Part shown: positions 60,532-64,000 of the stretch, piece by piece | Layout of the letters: each line of letters opens with the position of its first letter | How positions within the stretch are numbered: position 1 is the first letter of the stretch | Assembly (NCBI GenBank): GCA_020850355.1 | Contig: JADZEX010000020.1 | Span: 124,001 to 188,000, forward strand | Direction: 5' to 3' | Length of the DNA: 64,000 nucleotides | Source: Fimbriimonadaceae bacterium | Lineage (GTDB): Bacteria > Armatimonadota > UBA10988 | Made by a program: the position numbers and the translations under genes | The notes under the pieces: generated by a model | Database searches by the model: none | The model's input: the letters and a program-made list of their open reading frames with translations, nothing else | Told to the model about the DNA's origin: nothing

Positions 60532-62079
60532 ATGCCGCCGCGACGACACCTCCACCGTGCTCTGCTGGCCGCGCTGTTGGCCGTCGGGCTGGGCCAGCCG
60601 CTGGCCGCCGAGACGCTGCAACTGGGCATTATGCACACCAACGACCACCACGGTCATGTGCTGCCGTTCCGGGAGAGCGGCCAGAACAACTGGGGCGGCG
60701 TGGCGCGGCGGCGGGTGGCGATTCAGCGGGAACGTGCCGACACCAGCTACCAGTGGCTGCTGCTCGACGCCGGCGACGTCTTCCAGGGCACGCCCATCAG
60801 CAACCTCCTGTCCGGCTTTCTGGACCTGGAGTGCATGAACCAGATGGGCTACGACGCGATGGCCCTCGGCAACCACGAGTTCGACTTTGGCTACGAGGTG
60901 CTCCGCAGCCGGATGGCCGACGTCCACTTCAAACTGCTCTGCGCCAACATCATCGACAAGGAGCGCGGCCTGGCGGTGGCCCAGCCCTACGCCATCTTCC
61001 GCCGCGGCGCCTATCGGATCGGCGTGATTGGGGTCACCACCGAGACCTTGCCCGGCGAGACGCACCCCAAGGTGCAGGATCATGTGCTGGCCTACCCCGG
61101 CCCCATCGTCAAGGGTCTGGCCCAGTACCTGCGCGGCGCCGGCTGTGATCTGGTCGTCGCGCTGACCCACCAGGGCTACCAGCGCGACCTGGCGATGGCC
61201 CGTGAGATTCCCGAACTTGACGTGATTGTCGGTGGTCACACGCACACCAAACTGGACCAGCCGACCCGCGTTGGGGATGTGCTGGTGACCCAAACCAACG
61301 GCTGGGGCCGCTACCTCGGCGTGCTCAAGATGGTCTTCGAGCGCCCGGCGCCGGGGCAGCGCTTCAAGCTGGCCAGCTACGCCAACAAGTACCAGCCAAT
61401 GTCGCCGGAACTGCCCGAGGACGACGGACTGAAGGCCTTCATCAACGAGTACGACCAGCGGTTGCGGCAGGAGATGAGCAAGGTCGTCGCGACCGCCACG
61501 ATGGACTTCCACGTCGAGCAGGTCAGACTGCGCGAGAACGCCCTGGCCAACCTGGTTGCCGACGCCCTGCGGGGCCAGACCGACAGCGATATCGGGCTCT
61601 TCAACGGCGGCAACTTCCGGGCCCCGCTGGCCGCGGGCGAGGTCACCGCCGGCGACCTCTACAGCGTGCTGCCGTTCGACAACTTCCTGGTGCGGGTCAC
61701 CCTCAGCGGCGCCCGCGTCAGGGAGATGCTGGAGTACAGCGCGCAGCAGTACGGCGATGGCGGCTTCCTGCAGGTCAGCGGCCTGCGCGTGAAGTACCGC
61801 GATGGCGCCCTGGCCGAGGTCAAAGTCGGCACCACCGAGGCGACCGCCGTGCCGCTCGATCCCGCGAAGTCCTACCGGGTCGTGATGACCGACTTCCTGG
61901 CGATCGGCGGCGACGGCTTCCCGCTCAAGGAAGACCCCTACGGTCCGGGCTACACCGGCTTGGAGCAGCGGGCCGCCTTCAGCCAGTGGGCCGCGGCCCA
62001 ACGCACCTTGACCGGCCAGGTTGACGGCCGGTTGCAGGTCGAGTGGGTCGGCAAGCCCGATCCCGGCCTGAAGGACTGA
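60532..62079 (+). CDS. Secreted 5'-nucleotidase / UshA-type metallophosphatase
   Basis: 515 residues. A signal peptide (RALLAALLAVGLGQPLAAE) is followed by the phosphoesterase domain with the two-metal ligands: MHTNDHHGH, DAGDVFQGTP, LGNHEFDFG and VGGHTHT. The C-terminal nucleotidase domain (about 315-500) has FNGGNFRAPLAAGE and SVLPFDNFLVRV, which bind the nucleotide. It hydrolyses nucleotides or UDP-sugars in the periplasm to recover nucleosides or phosphate. GGGAG is 7 bases before the ATG. It is probably transcribed alone or with E1-alpha, whose stop is 56 bases upstream. Confidence 0.92.
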   Translation: MPPRRHLHRALLAALLAVGLGQPLAAETLQLGIMHTNDHHGHVLPFRESGQNNWGGVARRRVAIQRERADTSYQWLLLDAGDVFQGTPISNLLSGFLDLECMNQMGYDAMALGNHEFDFGYEVLRSRMADVHFKLLCANIIDKERGLAVAQPYAIFRRGAYRIGVIGVTTETLPGETHPKVQDHVLAYPGPIVKGLAQYLRGAGCDLVVALTHQGYQRDLAMAREIPELDVIVGGHTHTKLDQPTRVGDVLVTQTNGWGRYLGVLKMVFERPAPGQRFKLASYANKYQPMSPELPEDDGLKAFINEYDQRLRQEMSKVVATATMDFHVEQVRLRENALANLVADALRGQTDSDIGLFNGGNFRAPLAAGEVTAGDLYSVLPFDNFLVRVTLSGARVREMLEYSAQQYGDGGFLQVSGLRVKYRDGALAEVKVGTTEATAVPLDPAKSYRVVMTDFLAIGGDGFPLKEDPYGPGYTGLEQRAAFSQWAAAQRTLTGQVDGRLQVEWVGKPDPGLKD

Positions 62080-62091
62080 CCGGGCTCCGCG

Positions 62092-63432
62092 TCAGCGCTG
62101 CGCCAGGAGCCAGTCAGCCGCGGCCGGCAGGTCATCCACCACGGCCGTGCCCGCCAGATCGGGCCGCTGCGCCAGGCGCGCCTCACTGGCGGCGCCGTGT
62201 CCGCTGCGCACCAGGATCGGCTGCAGACCGGCCAGCACGGCGGTCTCCAGATCGCCCAGCGTGTCGCCGATGTAGCAGCCGCCGGCGCTCTCCAGGTGCA
62301 GCTCGGACGCCGCGTCGAGCAGCAGTTGCGGGTTCGGCTTGGCGTTCTCAGTCGGCTCCAGGCTAGGATGCACCGCCCGCTCGCCCGCTCCGGTGCTGTA
62401 GCAGAAGGCGTCGAAGCAGGCGCCCTCTTGCTGCAGGAACCAGGCCAGCCGATCGAAAACGCTGTCGACCACGCTGGAGGTCACGTAGCCTGCGCCGACA
62501 GCGCTCTGCGAACTCAGCACGACGCTGGCCCAACCGGCCTCGTGCAGCCGCCGCAGGGCGCGTCCGGCGCCGGGGATCGGCTGCAGCAGCTCCGGCCCGC
62601 TGCGCCACGACGGCGCCACGTTGAGCACGCCGTCGCGGTCCAGACCGAGCAGCCGTCGCCCCGCTTCAGTCGGTTCCGGCAGCAGCGCCACGGTCTGCGG
62701 CGCAACCTCCTGCCGCCGCAGGTCGTAGAGCCGGTAGCGGTGCGGAAACTCGCCAAAGGCCGGCGCCGTCGTGAAGCAGGTGTCGCCGAGGTCGATTCGC
62801 TCGGTGCCGGGATGGTAGTGCCCCGAGAGACTCAGCACCACCTTGTTGGAGCCGACGATCTGCTGCACCAGGTGCTCGCCCTCGAAGTAAGTGTGCGGCC
62901 AGCCCTCGTTCAGCGCTGGCGTCACCACGAAGTGCTGCAGATGAACCTGCGGCGGGCTGTCAGCCGCGGCCAGGACCTGCTCCAGCAGCACCCGCTCGCG
63001 GTCCAGCCGCCGTGGCACGTTGGCCTGCGCGTCGCGGTCCCAGAAGCTGACGAAGCGGTAGCCGCCCAGATCAACCACCGGCTGCGGTGGGAAGATCCGC
63101 GCCAGGGCCCGATGGTCGTCGTGGTTGCCCGGCAGCACCAGGTAAGGCACCCCGCTGCGCTGCAGGATCTGTCGCAGCAGCTCGTAGTCGGCCAGCACCG
63201 CGGCGTCCCAGAGCGGTCGCTGATAGTCGTAGTAGTCGTCACCATCCAGCAGATAGCCTGGCACATCGAGCAGGTCGCCGGTCACCAGCAGCACCTGCGC
63301 CCCGGCGGCGACGGCCTGGCTGACGGCCTGCTCGAAGAGCGCCGGCATCAGCCGGCACCGCCGCTTGACACTGCGGCTGGTCCCTGGCTGGTGCCACCGC
63401 AGGTGCAGGTCGGAGAACTGCGCAAGACGCAT
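62092..63432 (-). CDS. Fusion of a calcineurin-like phosphoesterase and a HAD phosphatase (GmhB/HisB-N type)
   Basis: 446 residues. Residues 1 to about 255 are a metallophosphoesterase with ligands in FSDLHL (Asp8, His10), GDLLD (52-56), GNHDD (102-106) and SGHYH (203-207), as in CpdA-type enzymes. Residues about 260-446 are a HAD domain with the nucleophile motif GLDRDGVLN (263-271), SSQS (307-310), Lys365 and GDTLGD (389-394). The HAD lacks the zinc-binding cysteines of GmhB. No linker marks the join; the frame is continuous. Substrates are unknown; sequential or separate dephosphorylation is possible. It is divergent from the AAA gene with its own promoter. Confidence 0.85.
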   Translation of the reverse strand: MRLAQFSDLHLRWHQPGTSRSVKRRCRLMPALFEQAVSQAVAAGAQVLLVTGDLLDVPGYLLDGDDYYDYQRPLWDAAVLADYELLRQILQRSGVPYLVLPGNHDDHRALARIFPPQPVVDLGGYRFVSFWDRDAQANVPRRLDRERVLLEQVLAAADSPPQVHLQHFVVTPALNEGWPHTYFEGEHLVQQIVGSNKVVLSLSGHYHPGTERIDLGDTCFTTAPAFGEFPHRYRLYDLRRQEVAPQTVALLPEPTEAGRRLLGLDRDGVLNVAPSWRSGPELLQPIPGAGRALRRLHEAGWASVVLSSQSAVGAGYVTSSVVDSVFDRLAWFLQQEGACFDAFCYSTGAGERAVHPSLEPTENAKPNPQLLLDAASELHLESAGGCYIGDTLGDLETAVLAGLQPILVRSGHGAASEARLAQRPDLAGTAVVDDLPAAADWLLAQR

Positions 63433-63449
63433 CGGACGCTCCGCCCGCG

Positions 63450-63478
63450 AGCGTACCCGCCCACCGTGGCGGCGTCAA
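63450..63478 (-). promoter_or_regulatory. Promoter of the phosphoesterase-HAD fusion gene
   Basis: On the minus strand, TTGACG (63478-63473), a 17-base spacer and TACGCT (63455-63450). The start near 63443 leaves a leader of about 11 bases that contains GGAG before the ATG at 63432. Confidence 0.6.
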
Positions 63479-63521
63479 CGGCGAGGCCCTCCGGCCGCCA
63501 CTGCACGGCGAAGCCTGATGC

Positions 63522-63530
63522 TGTTACAAT
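63522..63530 (+). promoter_or_regulatory. Extended -10 promoter of the AAA ATPase gene
   Basis: TGTTACAAT is a TGn extended -10 (TACAAT at 63525-63530). No good -35 lies at the proper distance. The start near 63537 gives a leader of about 12 bases, ending with AGGAAA before the ATG at 63549. Confidence 0.45.
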
Positions 63531-63548
63531 GGACCGCAGGAAACGACG

Positions 63549-64000
63549 ATGCGTATCCTGCTCTCCAATCTCGGGTTGCTGCCCCACGCCGAGCTCCGCT
63601 TGGCTCCATTGACCATCATCTGCGGCGACAACAACAGCGGAAAGACCTACGCCACGTACGCAATCCACGGCCTCTTCAGCTACCTGCATGAGACCCATGA
63701 GCTCCCTGTCGACGACCTCGTGATCGACACACTGCTACGGGCCGGGACCGCGCACGTACCGCTGGGTCCCTATCTGGAAAAGGCCCAGGCTCACATGACC
63801 GCCGCCTGCGCTTCCTTCAGTCGGCGCCTGGCCGCGGTGTTTGCTGCTCGTGAGGAGCACTTTCGGGGTGCGGCTGTCGAGGTTCTGCTCGAAGATGGCG
63901 ACCTCCAGATCCCACCTTCCTACCGCCGCGGCCTCTCCTCGGCCTCGGCGGAGGTCTTCACAATCTCCAAGGAGCCAGCCGATGACCATCTTGTGCTGAC
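63549..64000 (+). CDS. AAA/OLD-type ATPase, N-terminal part only
   Basis: 150 residues are visible and the frame runs off the window end. It starts MRILLSNLGLLPHAELRLAP and has Walker A GDNNSGKT (26-33), the layout of AAA_15/AAA_23 ABC-ATPase-like proteins related to OLD and RecF. Such genes frequently serve in phage defence or DNA repair, often with a nuclease domain further on. The end of the protein is not visible, so its class is open. Codon use appears less extreme in GC than in the neighbours, which could mark transfer. AGGAAA precedes the ATG. Confidence 0.72.
   Translation, partial: MRILLSNLGLLPHAELRLAPLTIICGDNNSGKTYATYAIHGLFSYLHETHELPVDDLVIDTLLRAGTAHVPLGPYLEKAQAHMTAACASFSRRLAAVFAAREEHFRGAAVEVLLEDGDLQIPPSYRRGLSSASAEVFTISKEPADDHLVL

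Overview
The window is a gene-dense, high-GC (about two-thirds G+C or more, judged by eye) bacterial chromosome segment with 53 protein genes, two of them cut by the window edges. No gap exceeds about 175 bases, and I see no rRNA, tRNA, CRISPR array, insertion sequence or prophage. The host is a diderm bacterium: it has lipopolysaccharide-export genes (lptA, lptB, lptF), an exosortase, lipoproteins and secreted periplasmic enzymes. The mixture of DUF6785/DUF6784 membrane proteins, heparinase-like and other carbohydrate-active proteins, a multihaem HzsA-like protein and an 11-subunit-type complex I resembles Armatimonadota or Planctomycetota/Hydrogenedentota-type genomes. That placement is an inference from gene content, not a proven assignment.

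Layout. 1-8063 (minus): a GT-C-like membrane protein, then a BMC-P/EutN shell-pentamer homologue that leads an lptA-lptB-lptF operon from its own promoter, then a PH-like membrane protein, a CPBP protease homologue and a heparinase-like protein cut by the window start. 8200-11237 (plus): a TPR lipoprotein and an exosortase-EpsI fusion. 11234-15218 (minus): a DegT-type aminotransferase, a VapC-like PIN toxin with a small partner, a GNAT acetyltransferase and a Gfo/Idh/MocA oxidoreductase. 15338-20547 (plus): a discoidin/beta-propeller/three-haem protein and a GH84-like glycosidase with a LamG-like tail. 20544-22673: galactokinase and two small genes. 22686-30047 (minus): a coupled three-gene operon made of a DUF6785 membrane protein, a giant degenerate-M28/FtsX fusion and a secreted binding-like protein. 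This is the best candidate here for an undescribed system. 30139-33858 (plus): two alpha/beta hydrolases (one lacking its nucleophile), a methylated-DNA methyltransferase, a small holin-like membrane protein and RapZ. 33864-39027 (minus): a medium-chain dehydrogenase, a GH-like lipoprotein, a tryptophanase-family enzyme and the E1-beta subunit of a 2-oxoacid dehydrogenase. 39202-49883 (plus): nuoA-CD-H-I-J-K-L-M-N without nuoB. 49959-64000: a VWA protein, a CnaB/Fn3-like lipoprotein, a second heparinase-like protein, a small heat-shock protein with Lon and RsmG, L28, E1-alpha, a UshA-like nucleotidase, a phosphoesterase-HAD fusion and the start of an AAA ATPase.

Regulation and architecture. 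Several intergenic regions carry readable sigma-70-type promoters, most with TTGACG (or a close variant) at -35 and a 16-18 base spacer. Many adjacent genes overlap by 4 bases (ATGA/GTGA/TTGA), implying translational coupling. Several convergent pairs meet with overlapping stop codons or within a few bases, leaving no room for intrinsic terminators. High GC produces long stop-free mirror frames opposite real genes; these were not annotated.
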